A stretch of DNA of 64,000 nt from an uncultured Erythrobacter sp. Lineage in GTDB: Bacteria; Pseudomonadota; Alphaproteobacteria; Sphingomonadales; Sphingomonadaceae. How positions within the stretch are numbered: the stretch's first letter is position 1; each line of letters begins with the position of its first letter. Below are positions 1 to 8,760 of this stretch, piece after piece. The position numbers and the translations under genes are program-made. The notes under the pieces were generated by a model. That model saw nothing but the letters and a program-made list of their open reading frames with translations, had not been told where the DNA came from and made no database searches. The stretch is from the NCBI GenBank assembly GCA_947503275.1, contig CANNCZ010000002.1:62001-126000 (forward strand). Reading direction: 5' to 3'.

Positions 1-299
1 CGCAATTCGCCAATGAAGACACAGCCGCCATCCTGAGCGAAACCACGCGGGTGAATGCGAATATCAACGAGTATGATATTGCTGATCTGGCTGGTGGTGT
101 GCGTGAGCCGAGTTACAATGAAATAACCGTGGCTGGCGGCGGCCCATACAGTTTCCGCTTGCCGCGCTCCATGGCGCAATTGCTCGCGCAGCGTGAAGAG
201 AAGTTCCAGCGCATCATCCGCCGTGGCCGCACAGGCACTGTCACCTTTAGCAATATTGATTTGCCCGGTGATCCCGATGATAAGGGCGAGGTGGAATAG
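1..299 (+). CDS. C-terminal fragment of an unrecognised protein
   Basis: The reading frame is open from the first bases of the window and stops at TAG 297-299, so this is the 3' end of a gene that begins upstream. About 98 residues are visible. A GTG at 51 could be read as a start, but the same frame stays open to the window edge, so an internal position is more likely. The tail is hydrophilic, rich in Arg, Glu and Asp, with no membrane segment or motif that I recognise. A strong terminator follows 29 bases downstream, consistent with the end of a transcription unit. Function unknown. Confidence 0.6.
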   Translation, partial: QFANEDTAAILSETTRVNANINEYDIADLAGGVREPSYNEITVAGGGPYSFRLPRSMAQLLAQREEKFQRIIRRGRTGTVTFSNIDLPGDPDDKGEVE

Positions 300-327
300 A
301 CCTCACTCGGCAATCAAAGCTCCGGCT

Positions 328-370
328 AAAAAAGGGTCGTCAGACAAAAGGTCTGGCGGCCCTTTTTCTT
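328..370 (+). terminator. Intrinsic terminator after the first gene
   Basis: An A-tract, a GC-rich stem (GTCAGAC paired with GTCTGGC, extended by GGG/CCC) and a T-tract (CCCTTTTTCTT). Near-symmetric A and T tracts could let it work in both directions, but only the plus-strand gene ends here. Confidence 0.8.
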
Positions 371-464
371 GGAACCACTGCCTATCAAGACAAGTTATTT
401 CTAAAGGTGCCTTTATCAGGCATACTTGCAGATAGAGGGCATTGTTTCGCGCAGGAGACTAAAG

Positions 465-1652
465 ATGAACACTCAATCCAAATTTCACCCCGTTGCGGCG
501 CTTCTCGCCGCCGCTAGTCTTACTGCACCGCTTGCAGCGGAAAGTGCGATTGCTGTGCCGCAAAACGCTAACGCTCAATCAGCCACGCCTGCCGCATCGG
601 GCCTTGCACAGTTTGCGCCAGATGCCGACCGGAGCGCACATCGCATTGATTACGAGCATTGGGATGAAGCGCTGGCTTGGTTTGTTGTGCCAATGGGCCC
701 ATCAATCCGCCAAGGGGCCCCTAGGGTTGACCCGCGCGTGGGCACACGCCGGATTTACGGGCATGAATCGCGCTATCGGCTCGAAGGGAACCGTGTCGCA
801 TTCTCCTATTTGACGCCAGAGATCACGACGGCGATCAGCGATTATCGCGCCGATCTGGAGCAGGTCGGCAGTGACCTTGACCTCACCTCGATCCCTCGCA
901 ACGAACAGCTCGCCTATTGGATCAACCTGCACAATGTCGCGGTGATCGAAGCACTGGCGGCGGATTATCCGATGACTCAGCCCAGCGATGCGTTCGATGA
1001 TGCAAAGCTGGTGACGGTCAACGGCGTGGCGTTGTCGCCGCGCGATATTCGCGAGGGGATCGTCTATCCCAATTGGAGCGACCCCAAAGTCATGTACGGA
1101 TTTTGGCGCGGCGTGATCGGTGGCCCCTCGATTCAGCGGCTGGCCTATACGGGCGGCAATGTCGACGCACTGCTTTCGCTTTCCGCCGAAGAATTCGTCA
1201 ACAGCCTGCGCGGAGTGGAACGTTGGGGTGGCGCTTTGCGGGTCAGCCCAATCTATGAAGAAGCCGCGCGCTTCTATTTCTCCGACAGCGACGCTCTGCG
1301 CGCGCATCTCGCCCAATATGCGCGCGATGATGTGCGCGAATTGGTTGGTGAGACAGATCGCGTTGCATACAAGCGGCTTGAGAGTGATCTTGCAGACCTG
1401 CAACGCGGAGAACGCGACCCCTCAACCTCGCCTTTGTGCGTTGCTTCAGGCGGAGCGAATGGGGGCAGAGGTCTGACGGTTAGCGAAACACTGTGCTCTG
1501 TCGAAATGACCCGTCTCAATCCGGCGATCCAGCGGTTGATGGTGGAACGCGCGACCAAGCTTGAGCGGGCACGCCGTGCAGGCATCCGTTCGGGCATGGT
1601 GATTTATGGCGATGGAGAATACTCGCCTGAAAACACGCCAGAGGTCGAGTAA
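465..1652 (+). CDS. Secreted DUF547-domain protein
   Basis: A 395-residue protein with an N-terminal signal peptide (hydrophobic stretch at about residues 9-30, Ala-rich cleavage zone). The ATG at 465 is preferred to an upstream TTG at 426 because AGGAG lies 7 bases before it and the signal peptide then starts directly. The DUF547 core is visible around residues 148-172 (NEQLAYWINLHNVAVIEAL), the most conserved part of this family of unknown function, which has a papain-like fold in some predictions. It ends 11 bases before the convergent GNAT gene. Bacterial DUF547 proteins are usually periplasmic or secreted; no substrate can be named. Confidence 0.85.
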   Translation: MNTQSKFHPVAALLAAASLTAPLAAESAIAVPQNANAQSATPAASGLAQFAPDADRSAHRIDYEHWDEALAWFVVPMGPSIRQGAPRVDPRVGTRRIYGHESRYRLEGNRVAFSYLTPEITTAISDYRADLEQVGSDLDLTSIPRNEQLAYWINLHNVAVIEALAADYPMTQPSDAFDDAKLVTVNGVALSPRDIREGIVYPNWSDPKVMYGFWRGVIGGPSIQRLAYTGGNVDALLSLSAEEFVNSLRGVERWGGALRVSPIYEEAARFYFSDSDALRAHLAQYARDDVRELVGETDRVAYKRLESDLADLQRGERDPSTSPLCVASGGANGGRGLTVSETLCSVEMTRLNPAIQRLMVERATKLERARRAGIRSGMVIYGDGEYSPENTPEVE

Positions 1653-1663
1653 ACCTCCGGCAA

Positions 1664-2278
1664 TTAAGCCGGGTGGATCATGGTCCAAAAATGCGGGCCA
1701 CCACCCGGCACTTCCCATTCCTCGGTAATGTCAAAGCCGAGCCGCGTATAGATCGCGACATTGCTAGGCGTTGCTGTCTCTAACAATACACCGCGCCCTT
1801 GCTCTGCCGCGCGAGCAATGCCGGCGCGCACCATGGCCCCGCCCCACCCTTTGCCCTGAGCATCTGGCGTGACGCCGACATAGCGCAGATAGTCATAGAT
1901 TTGCGGGCGTGGATGGTGGGCATACATCGCCTCTGCGACAGTAATCCCACGCGATAGTGAACCACCGAAAACCGTGAGCAGGCGCACACTGTCCCACGCT
2001 GAGGCGAGCGCTCCGTCGCTCACTTCGCCGGGCGGATACCACAGCGATGCCGCCTCTGTTTCAGCCGATGCAAGTACAGCGCCGTGGCGATGCGATTGCT
2101 GAACCATAATCGCGAAGAAACGCGGCAGGACTTTGCGGCGTCTATCCGCGTCAGGGATGATCCACGACAGCGCCGGATCATCCTGAAACGCTGCGGCGAG
2201 AGTTTGCGCTATCCGCTCTGGCTGGTCACGAGGACCGACGATATCGATGGAATGTTGAGTGCTCACAACCGCACCCAT
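1664..2278 (-). CDS. GNAT family N-acetyltransferase
   Basis: About 204 residues with the acetyl-CoA binding motif A of the GNAT fold near residues 135-150 (VTPDAQGKGWGGAM, the Q-x-x-G-x-G/A pattern) and a late motif B (NVAIYTRLGFDIT) that is typical of family C-termini. The substrate is unknown; similar proteins act on amines of small molecules. The start was placed at ATG 2276-2278; the frame continues upstream to 2389, but that part is rich in Arg and Pro and unlike the family. No clear Shine-Dalgarno sequence decides the start. Convergent with the DUF547 gene. Confidence 0.8.
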   Translation of the reverse strand: MGAVVSTQHSIDIVGPRDQPERIAQTLAAAFQDDPALSWIIPDADRRRKVLPRFFAIMVQQSHRHGAVLASAETEAASLWYPPGEVSDGALASAWDSVRLLTVFGGSLSRGITVAEAMYAHHPRPQIYDYLRYVGVTPDAQGKGWGGAMVRAGIARAAEQGRGVLLETATPSNVAIYTRLGFDITEEWEVPGGGPHFWTMIHPA

Positions 2279-2420
2279 AGCTGGAAAATTCGGCGGAAAG
2301 CAAAGCGGCATTCGGCGTGGGACCTTGCGCTGATCATTCAAGCTGGCAGGGTGTCGATCACAAGCAGCGCGGCGCAGGGGATGCGCCAATAAGCGTTCAT
2401 CAAGGGAGCCAGACCATTAC

Positions 2421-3872
2421 ATGACCGCGCGTGCAATCGGCCTTGCCCTTGGCCCTCTCGCCTTTGCCATCACCGCGCTTACCGCTGCGCCTGCGGGCAT
2501 GAGCGGCGAAGCGTGGATGGTCGCAGGTCTCGTCATCTGGATGGCGGCGTGGTGGATGACAGAGGCCGTGCCACTGCCCGTAACCGCTCTGCTGCCCTTC
2601 ATCTGGCTGCCACTGGGCGGAGTGATGACAGCCAGAGAAACGGCGAGCGCTTACTACGCGCCGATCCTGTTTCTGCTGCTGGGCGGCGCATTCATTGCGC
2701 TGGCGATTGAGCGGACAGGTTTGCACCGGCGATTAAGCCTCGCGATCCTTAAAGCGATTGGATCAGATGGCGGGCAGGTACGGTTGCTGCTGGCTTTTAT
2801 GGTCTCTGCCGCGATCCTGTCGATGCTGATTTCAAACACATCGACCGCGCTGATTATGATGCCGATGGCGCTGGCTGTGCTGGCTGGCGGGTCGGCGCTG
2901 AATACTGATGCTGGGGATACGATCAACACAGAGGGTCTGTTTGGCGCCCTGCCCATGGGGATAGCGTTCGCGGCGACCATAGGCGGGCTTGGTACCATCG
3001 TTGGCTCACCCACCAACGGGATCGCGGTGCAATTGCTCGACGATATGATCGGGTTGGAGATCAGCTTTGCGACTTGGATGGCTTACGGCCTGCCGGTTGT
3101 GTTGATCGGAGTACCTTTGGCAGCCTTTATCATTGCCAAGGTGCAAAAGGTCGCCTCGCACCCCTTTGATGTGGCGGCGGCGCGTGAGGCGATTGATGAT
3201 ATGTCGCCTTGGTCTGCGGCAGAAAAGCGGCTGGTGCCGATTATCGCAATCACGTTTTTCCTCTGGATGACGCGGCGCTGGGTTGCGCCCTATTTGCCGG
3301 AGAACAGCTGGACCGATGGCACCATTGCGGTGGTCGCGGCGCTTGCTCTGTTTTTACTGCCCGATGGGACGCGTGAGAACGGAAAGTCTCGCCCGCTGCT
3401 CAAATGGCACGAGGCCGACCGCGCGCCCTGGGGCGTGATCCTGATGTTCGGTGGCGGATTGGCGCTGGCGGCGGGTATGCAGGCAAGCGGCTTGGCAGAG
3501 TGGCTGGGCAATGCGCTGTTGCCGCTCGATGCAGTGCCGCTGTTCCTGATGGCGTTGGCCATTGTGGCCATGGTGGTTCTGATCACGGAGTTCGCTAGCA
3601 ACGTCGCCACAGCCAGCGCGATCATCCCCGTGGTCGCCAGTCTGGCCGCCGCTCTGGGCCTTGGCGAGAACGCTATTTTGATCGCTATGCCAGCCGCGCT
3701 TGCAGCAAGCTGGGGCTTTATCCTACCCGCAGGCACCGGTCCCAATGCGATTGCTTGGGGCACTGGTCGGTTGAAGATCGCGCGGCTGGTGCGCGCCGGG
3801 ATAGTCCTCGATCTATTGGGTATCGTGATGATCGTCGGATTGGTCTGGGGCGTCGCCGCTATCGCGGGATAA
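2421..3872 (+). CDS. DASS/SLC13-type sodium:anion symporter
   Basis: A 483-residue, very hydrophobic inner-membrane protein with about 11-12 membrane segments. Two SNT-like signatures of the divalent anion:sodium symporter family are visible: SNTSTALIMMP near residues 138-148 and the related segment FASNVATASAIIP near 393-405. These Asn-Thr motifs bind sodium and dicarboxylate in the family. Likely substrates are C4-dicarboxylates or sulfate; the sequence does not settle which. AGGGAG lies about 12 bases before the ATG. The gene ends 4 bases before a convergent lipoprotein gene. Confidence 0.9.
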   Translation: MTARAIGLALGPLAFAITALTAAPAGMSGEAWMVAGLVIWMAAWWMTEAVPLPVTALLPFIWLPLGGVMTARETASAYYAPILFLLLGGAFIALAIERTGLHRRLSLAILKAIGSDGGQVRLLLAFMVSAAILSMLISNTSTALIMMPMALAVLAGGSALNTDAGDTINTEGLFGALPMGIAFAATIGGLGTIVGSPTNGIAVQLLDDMIGLEISFATWMAYGLPVVLIGVPLAAFIIAKVQKVASHPFDVAAAREAIDDMSPWSAAEKRLVPIIAITFFLWMTRRWVAPYLPENSWTDGTIAVVAALALFLLPDGTRENGKSRPLLKWHEADRAPWGVILMFGGGLALAAGMQASGLAEWLGNALLPLDAVPLFLMALAIVAMVVLITEFASNVATASAIIPVVASLAAALGLGENAILIAMPAALAASWGFILPAGTGPNAIAWGTGRLKIARLVRAGIVLDLLGIVMIVGLVWGVAAIAG

Positions 3873-3876
3873 CCAA

Positions 3877-4302
3877 TCAGTTCGGCTCACACGCTGGCAG
3901 CGGGTCGCCATAGCGGAACATCACTCCGCCGCTATGTCCGCCATCGTCGATCAACACGTCATATTGAACGCCTTGCTCCAATGGCGTGGCAGGCACTTCG
4001 GTCTCCCAACCGGCAATCTCTTGGCCATAGGTCACCACCTTCATCTCTGGCCGGTTGTCGGGGGCATTGGGTAAAGAGACCGTCCACACCGCTTCTAGCC
4101 TCGTGCCCTCAGCCCCCTCTCCCTTGTCCTTTCCGACCCAAATGTGGTCGGGACGCGGTGCGTTGGTGGAGAATACATCCTCAATGTCCGCGAGCGCAAA
4201 GGCCACTAGGCCGTTTTGGTTGCAGACAGTGACATCAATGGCCGGAAGCTGGCAACTGGTCGTGGTAACCGCCAGTGCAAAGAGGAGGATGATATTTCGC
4301 AT
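3877..4302 (-). CDS. Hypothetical lipoprotein
   Basis: A 141-residue protein with a short lipoprotein signal: basic start (MRN), hydrophobic core, then TTTSC with Cys17 as the likely lipidated residue. The rest is acidic and soluble, with a C-terminal Cys that could pair with Cys27. I recognise no domain. It is transcribed alone, away from the sulfur-enzyme gene at 4528. Function unknown; a small periplasmic or outer-membrane anchored protein is the safest description. Confidence 0.7.
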   Translation of the reverse strand: MRNIILLFALAVTTTSCQLPAIDVTVCNQNGLVAFALADIEDVFSTNAPRPDHIWVGKDKGEGAEGTRLEAVWTVSLPNAPDNRPEMKVVTYGQEIAGWETEVPATPLEQGVQYDVLIDDGGHSGGVMFRYGDPLPACEPN

Positions 4303-4475
4303 TCGGCTTATCTATCACAGGCTTACCCGGTCGCGAAACCTCCCCAACTTAGCGGTTCAAACCGGCTCTAAATGCGGTTGCACATGTAACCACTTCGCCC
4401 TATCCACGAGTCACGGCGATGCCTTGCGGGGAGAGGCGCTTCTGCGGAGGTTAGAAGCGGGTGCCCCTATCGTCG

Positions 4476-4509
4476 ATCAATCGGCTCCTGCCTTCCTGGG
4501 AGCGTTGAT
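4476..4509 (+). promoter_or_regulatory. Hairpin in the leader of the PLP sulfur-enzyme gene
   Basis: ATCAA and GCTCC pair with GGAGC and TTGAT around a pyrimidine-rich loop, ending 18 bases before the ATG at 4528. The whole untranslated stretch from 4303 is about 225 bases. Long leaders before methionine genes in alphaproteobacteria often hold SAM riboswitches, but I could not match this one to SAM-II or SAM/SAH consensus features, so only a structured leader is claimed. Confidence 0.3.
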
Positions 4510-4527
4510 AGACAGGGATACGCCGCC

Positions 4528-5844
4528 ATGACGGACGCAATTGATCCAACCAACACCCCCACTCCGCGCCGCAAACCAAAGCCAGAGCGCACTGAGATTG
4601 GCGGACGCACGCTAAAGCCATCGACGTTGATGATGGGGCACGGCTATGATCCGGCACTGTCGGAAGGCTCGTTGAAAGCGCCGATCTTCCTTACCTCCAC
4701 TTTCGCATTTGAAAGCGCAGCGGCAGGCAAACGCCATTTTGAAGGGATCACCGGTAAACGCGAAGGCGGGGCAGAGGGCCTCGTCTATTCCCGCTTTAAC
4801 GGACCCAATCAGGAAATTCTCGAAGACCGGCTGGCCGTATGGGATTCCGCCGAAGACGCGCTAACCTTTAGCAGCGGAATGACCGCGATCTGTGTGTTGA
4901 TGATGGCCTATGTCGGGCACGGCGATGTGATCGTGCATTCCGGCCCGCTCTACGCTGCGACCGAGGGCTTCGTTGCCAAGGTGCTGTCCAAATTTGGCGT
5001 CACTTATATCGACTTCCCAGCGGGCGCATCGCCTGAGGAACTGGACGCCGTCATCAAGCGCGCCAAGTGCCAAGCGGGCGAGAATGGCGGCAAAGTCGCG
5101 ATGATATACCTCGAAAGCCCCGGCAACCCAACCAACGCTCTGGTCGATATTGAGGCCGTGCGCGAGGCACGTGATGCGAACCTCAAATGGCCGTGCCCCA
5201 TCGCCATCGACAACACCTTCCTTGGCCCATTGTGGCAGCGCCCGCTGGAACACGGCGCAGACATCGTCGCCTACTCTCTCACCAAATATGTGGGCGGGCA
5301 CTCCGACCTTGTCGCTGGCAGCATTGCGGGCGCGAAGAAGTGGATGGACCCGGTCCGCGCGCTGCGCAACACGATGGGCGGGATCGTCGATCCAAACACG
5401 GCGTGGATGCTGTTGCGGTCGCTGGAGACGGTGGAGCTGCGGATGCAACGCGCGGGTGAGAATGCTCAAAAGGTTTGCGCTTTCCTGAAAGAGCATCCCA
5501 AGGTCACCGGCCTTGGCTATCTCGGCATGATCGAGGATGCGCGGCAACAGGATATTTATGACCGCCACTGCCTTGGCGCAGGCAGCACGTTCAGCGTGTT
5601 CATCGATGGCGGCGAAGCGGAGTGCTTCCGGTTCCTGGATCACCTTCAGATCGCCAAACTCGCTGTCAGCCTCGGCGGGACAGAGACATTGGCCAGCCAC
5701 CCTGCATCCATGACGCACCTATCGGTCCCGGATGAGCGCAAGGCGGCGCTCGGCATCACAGACAGCCTCGTGCGGATCAGCGTGGGGATTGAGGATGCGG
5801 ACGACCTGATTGCCGACTTTGCGCAGGCGTTAGAGCACGTGTAA
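4528..5844 (+). CDS. Cystathionine gamma-synthase family PLP-dependent enzyme
   Basis: A 438-residue member of the Cys/Met metabolism PLP enzyme family (fold type I). The PLP-binding lysine is Lys253 in SLTKYVGGHSD; the upstream substrate/phosphate motif YSRFNGPNQEILEDRLA and the SSGMTAI phosphate-binding loop are present, as is the Asp of AIDNTF. Related enzymes include cystathionine gamma-synthase, O-succinyl/acetylhomoserine sulfhydrylase and methionine gamma-lyase; the basic, Pro-rich 25-residue N-terminal extension fits a subfamily simply annotated as CGS-family. No other methionine gene is adjacent, so the exact reaction stays open. The SDR gene follows after 39 bases and may be co-transcribed. 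Confidence 0.88.
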   Translation: MTDAIDPTNTPTPRRKPKPERTEIGGRTLKPSTLMMGHGYDPALSEGSLKAPIFLTSTFAFESAAAGKRHFEGITGKREGGAEGLVYSRFNGPNQEILEDRLAVWDSAEDALTFSSGMTAICVLMMAYVGHGDVIVHSGPLYAATEGFVAKVLSKFGVTYIDFPAGASPEELDAVIKRAKCQAGENGGKVAMIYLESPGNPTNALVDIEAVREARDANLKWPCPIAIDNTFLGPLWQRPLEHGADIVAYSLTKYVGGHSDLVAGSIAGAKKWMDPVRALRNTMGGIVDPNTAWMLLRSLETVELRMQRAGENAQKVCAFLKEHPKVTGLGYLGMIEDARQQDIYDRHCLGAGSTFSVFIDGGEAECFRFLDHLQIAKLAVSLGGTETLASHPASMTHLSVPDERKAALGITDSLVRISVGIEDADDLIADFAQALEHV

Positions 5845-5883
5845 CCATGGTCCCATCGCCCTTCGGGGGCTTGGGAGCACGAT

Positions 5884-6720
5884 ATGACTGACACCAGAAA
5901 ACCCGTCTTTCTCGTCATTGGAGCAGGCGCGGGGATCGGAGGCAGTACGGCTGCGCGGTTTGCGGCTGGCGGGTATCATGCTGTGCTTGCAAGACGCTCT
6001 GATGAGGCAGGATTGCAGCGAATGATCGGAGAGATTGAGGCCGCTGGCGGGACTGCGTCGGGCACTCTGGTCAATGCGAGCGAGGATGGCGCGATTGAGG
6101 AACTGGTGGAGCGGGTCGAGCGCGATATCGGCCCGATTGAATGCGCGCTCTACAACCTCGGCGCGCAGATCGGGAACCGCGACCTGCACGACACGCCGCA
6201 CCGCACCTTTGAGCTGGGATGGAGGCTGGGCTGTTACGGGGTATTCCGTCTGGCCCACGCGATGTTCCCGGCGATGGTGAAGCGGGCGAAGACTGGCCGC
6301 CATAGCTCGCTGTTGGTGACATCCGCCACATCAGCAATGCGCGGCAATGCGGGTCAACACAGCCACGCTGCGGCGATGGGTGGGCGGCGGATGCTGTGCC
6401 AAACGCTGAATGCGGAATTTGGACCGCAGGGCGTGCATGTTGCGCATGTGGTGGTCGATGGCCCTGTGGATGCGCCGGACACTTTGGGCAAACTGCTGGG
6501 CGATAAATTCGACGCGTTCAAAGCGTCCAAGGGCGATGAAGGCGTGATCGATCCCGCTCAGATCGCAGAGACATACTGGCACCTTGCGCAGCAACCGCGC
6601 AATTGCTGGACCCATGAGGTCGATATCCGCCCATGGACAGACACGCCGTGGTGGAACGACAATCCCGCGCCCGAGATCAATTCTGTGGGGAAGGGGTTTG
6701 CGGGTCCACAGGATCAATAG
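5884..6720 (+). CDS. Atypical short-chain dehydrogenase/reductase
   Basis: A 278-residue protein with a Rossmann dinucleotide-binding start (GAGAGIG, residues 13-19) and an SDR-like central region (ALYNLGAQ in place of the usual NNAG). The catalytic Tyr-x-x-x-Lys is not visible: where YxxSK is expected, after the Ser-rich strand LLVTSATSA, the sequence reads HSHAAAMGGRR. The enzyme may therefore bind a nucleotide without classic SDR chemistry. It lies 39 bases after the CGS-family gene on the same strand. Its last 44 bases overlap the convergent lipoprotein gene. Confidence 0.8.
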   Translation: MTDTRKPVFLVIGAGAGIGGSTAARFAAGGYHAVLARRSDEAGLQRMIGEIEAAGGTASGTLVNASEDGAIEELVERVERDIGPIECALYNLGAQIGNRDLHDTPHRTFELGWRLGCYGVFRLAHAMFPAMVKRAKTGRHSSLLVTSATSAMRGNAGQHSHAAAMGGRRMLCQTLNAEFGPQGVHVAHVVVDGPVDAPDTLGKLLGDKFDAFKASKGDEGVIDPAQIAETYWHLAQQPRNCWTHEVDIRPWTDTPWWNDNPAPEINSVGKGFAGPQDQ

Positions 6721-7270
6721 AACCATCGGCATCATACACCGTGCAAGAAGCCTCCTCTTCGGGGCTTCCTTTTTCCTCGAAGAACTCTCTAACCAAATCG
6801 CACGGAATATACGGCCCGGGCAGCATCACGGCCTTGAAAGTGCCGTCTTCCCCTCGTTTGTAAATCTCAGACGAAACGGGCGAATAGTCAGAATTGGGGT
6901 TCTCGACCAAGACCATCGCATAATCGCCGGATTCAGAGACTGAACGGATTTGCTGTTCGTCCGCTGCGGCCCTGTTTCCTGCTCTTGTTTCTTCCGAACC
7001 CTTCATCTGTATCTGTTGCGCTATGCGTCGCAACATTTCGTCAGGATTGTCGGTTAATTCGGCTGCGCCTTCGTAGTCACCATCGCCAATCCGGCGCAGG
7101 ATCGCGACGCCAACTTTCGCCGCTTCATGCTCCGAATGGTCAACCGATGCTTCGGCGGCTTCGGCGGTCTGTTCAGCTTGTTCCGCCGCGCTTGTTTGCG
7201 AACAGCCGACTGACAGAGCGGCTGCGATAGACACCGTTGCCACGGCACGGGTCTTGAGAAATGGGATCAA
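6677..7270 (-). CDS. Hypothetical lipoprotein with coiled-coil-like N-terminus
   Basis: A 197-residue protein with a lipoprotein signal (hydrophobic residues 8-21, then VGC at about 21-23). It is followed by an Ala/Glu-rich helix and a soluble domain with two late cysteines. No family is recognised. The start overlaps the stop of the FMN-reductase gene by 4 bases (ATGA), so the two are translationally coupled. The 3' end runs 44 bases into the opposite-strand SDR gene. Confidence 0.65.
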   Translation of the reverse strand: MIPFLKTRAVATVSIAAALSVGCSQTSAAEQAEQTAEAAEASVDHSEHEAAKVGVAILRRIGDGDYEGAAELTDNPDEMLRRIAQQIQMKGSEETRAGNRAAADEQQIRSVSESGDYAMVLVENPNSDYSPVSSEIYKRGEDGTFKAVMLPGPYIPCDLVREFFEEKGSPEEEASCTVYDADGSIDPVDPQTPSPQN

Positions 7271-7797
7271 GATACGAGCTTTCCGACCAACGTGCGAAGC
7301 GCCGCATCAAGTTCAGCGTCAGTCAGCTTGCCCGCCTCTTCATCGAACACGTCAGAGTAATGCGGGACGGATAGATGCCCGACCACTTCACCGCCAAAAT
7401 TGGGCGCAGCTTTAACGGCAAAGTCGAGCACGCGGCCAGCACCGCCCTGACCGTCAGATGTCGCCATCAACGCCATTTTTTTGCCTTGCCAGACCTCGGC
7501 GCCCAATCGGCTGCACCAATCGAACAGGTTTTTGAAACTGGCAGGAAACGTGCCGTTATGTTCAGCGTGTGAGATCATCAGCGCATCAACACCCTTAATC
7601 CGCGCAAGGAAATCATGCGCCAATTGCGGCACGCCGCCCATTTCCTCCTCACGATCCTCACTAAAGATCGGCATCTCGTAATCGTGAATGTCGAGCGTCT
7701 CGATCTCGTGCCCCTCTGCAAGGCTGGCAGCATATTCAACCAGATTGCGGTTGATCGAGGTCGAGGAATTGCTCGCGGCAAATGCTAGAATGCGCAT
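7267..7797 (-). CDS. NADPH-dependent FMN reductase family protein
   Basis: A 176-residue flavodoxin-like fold protein. It starts with the beta-strand and phosphate loop FAASNSSTSINRNL (FMN phosphate binding), followed by the MISHAEHNGTFPASFKNLFDW segment in parts, the family's PEYN(G/H)-like loop where the substrate and FMN ring bind, and the ATSDGQGGAGR loop. Such proteins reduce FMN, quinones or azo dyes with NADPH. It is the first gene of a two-gene unit with the downstream lipoprotein (4-base overlap). Confidence 0.88.
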   Translation of the reverse strand: MRILAFAASNSSTSINRNLVEYAASLAEGHEIETLDIHDYEMPIFSEDREEEMGGVPQLAHDFLARIKGVDALMISHAEHNGTFPASFKNLFDWCSRLGAEVWQGKKMALMATSDGQGGAGRVLDFAVKAAPNFGGEVVGHLSVPHYSDVFDEEAGKLTDAELDAALRTLVGKLVS

Positions 7798-7824
7798 TGG
7801 TCTTGGTAGTCTCCGGATTGGGGG

Positions 7825-8358
7825 TCAGCCGCGCCAAGTGCGGCGCTCTTCGCCTATTCTTAGAACCTCGTAGGCGAGCTGAAGTTTCTGAAATTCTGTC
7901 GCAGCCTCTTCGTCACCGGGCTTCACATCAGGATGCACCAGCTTGGCCTTGGTCCGATAGGCTTTCTTGATGGCCGAAAAGTCGGCATCTGCATCCAGTT
8001 CAAGCAGCTCCAACGCACGCATCTCATCGGCACTGCGCGAGCCATCGCCAGAACCGGTCCACGCGTAGTGCGAGGCCTCAGCATAGCCTTCGCTCTCTTG
8101 CCGCTCGGCTTTGGCGCGTTCGGCCTTTTGCTCTTTGTCCAACCCCTCGAAATAGTCCCAGCCTTTGTTGTATTCTGCGGCATGCGCCTGACAGAAATAC
8201 CATCGGTCCGGGCTGTTGGGTGATTTGGGCGCAGGGCACAGGCCCGCCTCACCGCAACCATGGCGGTCGCATTCCCGTTGAGCCACGGCCTCGCGGGACT
8301 CATCATAGGACCGCCACCGGGGAAAGCCCCAGTCATTGGATCGGCGCGCCTTGCTCAT
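7825..8358 (-). CDS. DnaJ-domain protein
   Basis: A 177-residue protein with a J domain at its C-terminal end (about residues 113-177) carrying the HPD tripeptide at 142-144, the site that stimulates DnaK ATPase. The N-terminal half holds paired cysteines (residues 30-55: CDRHGC, LCPAP, FCQAH) that may form a small metal site, followed by a charged Lys/Glu linker. This layout, J domain last and no Gly/Phe region, is that of small sphingomonad J proteins rather than DnaJ itself. It probably recruits DnaK to particular clients. Confidence 0.85.
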   Translation of the reverse strand: MSKARRSNDWGFPRWRSYDESREAVAQRECDRHGCGEAGLCPAPKSPNSPDRWYFCQAHAAEYNKGWDYFEGLDKEQKAERAKAERQESEGYAEASHYAWTGSGDGSRSADEMRALELLELDADADFSAIKKAYRTKAKLVHPDVKPGDEEAATEFQKLQLAYEVLRIGEERRTWRG

Positions 8359-8468
8359 AGGACAGTGCCCAGAGCGTGCGAAGGTATGTCGTTGGTCGAG
8401 AGCATTGGGCGCCTAGCCTAGGGATGATGGCGTCAATTGGAAAGACGTTACAGGCATCTGGGAACAAG

Positions 8469-8494
8469 TTGCGATGTGAAATGTTGCATCGCAA
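8469..8494. repeat. Perfect 8-bp inverted repeat in a 186-bp intergenic region
   Basis: TTGCGATG and CATCGCAA separated by 10 bases. It lies between the divergent DnaJ-domain gene and the 53-residue gene at 8545. It could be an operator or RNA hairpin. GGAAC at 8461 followed 16 bases later by TGTT is a weak match to an EcfG promoter overlapping it. Confidence 0.45.
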
Positions 8495-8544
8495 TAGGTT
8501 GTTCACCTTTGCAGTGTTAGGCGCCGCGAAAATCTAGGGACCCA

Positions 8545-8706
8545 ATGAGCCAGCAATTGACCATATCCAGCCTGTTCTCAGTGTTCGCACTGGTGATGCT
8601 CGCGCTGTTTGCGCGTGCCGGAGATATGGGGCGCGATATGGCAGCTGAGCCTTCTAGCCCCGCTGCTCTGGTGCAGGTTGAGGCGTCCGCCGACAGAGTT
8701 GGCTAA
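8545..8706 (+). CDS. Small single-span membrane protein (53 aa)
   Basis: A short gene with ATG at 8545, preceded by AGGGA about 5 bases upstream, and stop TAA at 8704-8706. The product has a hydrophobic segment at about residues 9-24 (LFSVFALVMLALFAR) and then an acidic, Ala-rich tail, so either an anchored small membrane protein or a secreted peptide. I recognise no family. The good ribosome-binding site and hydrophobic profile argue for a real gene, but its short length leaves doubt. Confidence 0.5.
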   Translation: MSQQLTISSLFSVFALVMLALFARAGDMGRDMAAEPSSPAALVQVEASADRVG

Positions 8707-8760
8707 GCCTCGGCACGCCCGCCCCTGATCACAGGGACGAGCGCATCGAGATCAAAGCAA

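Noticed and set aside
364..389. GGAAC upstream of the DUF547 gene
   Set aside because: The matching -10 is AGTT at 17 bases and the site overlaps the preceding terminator.
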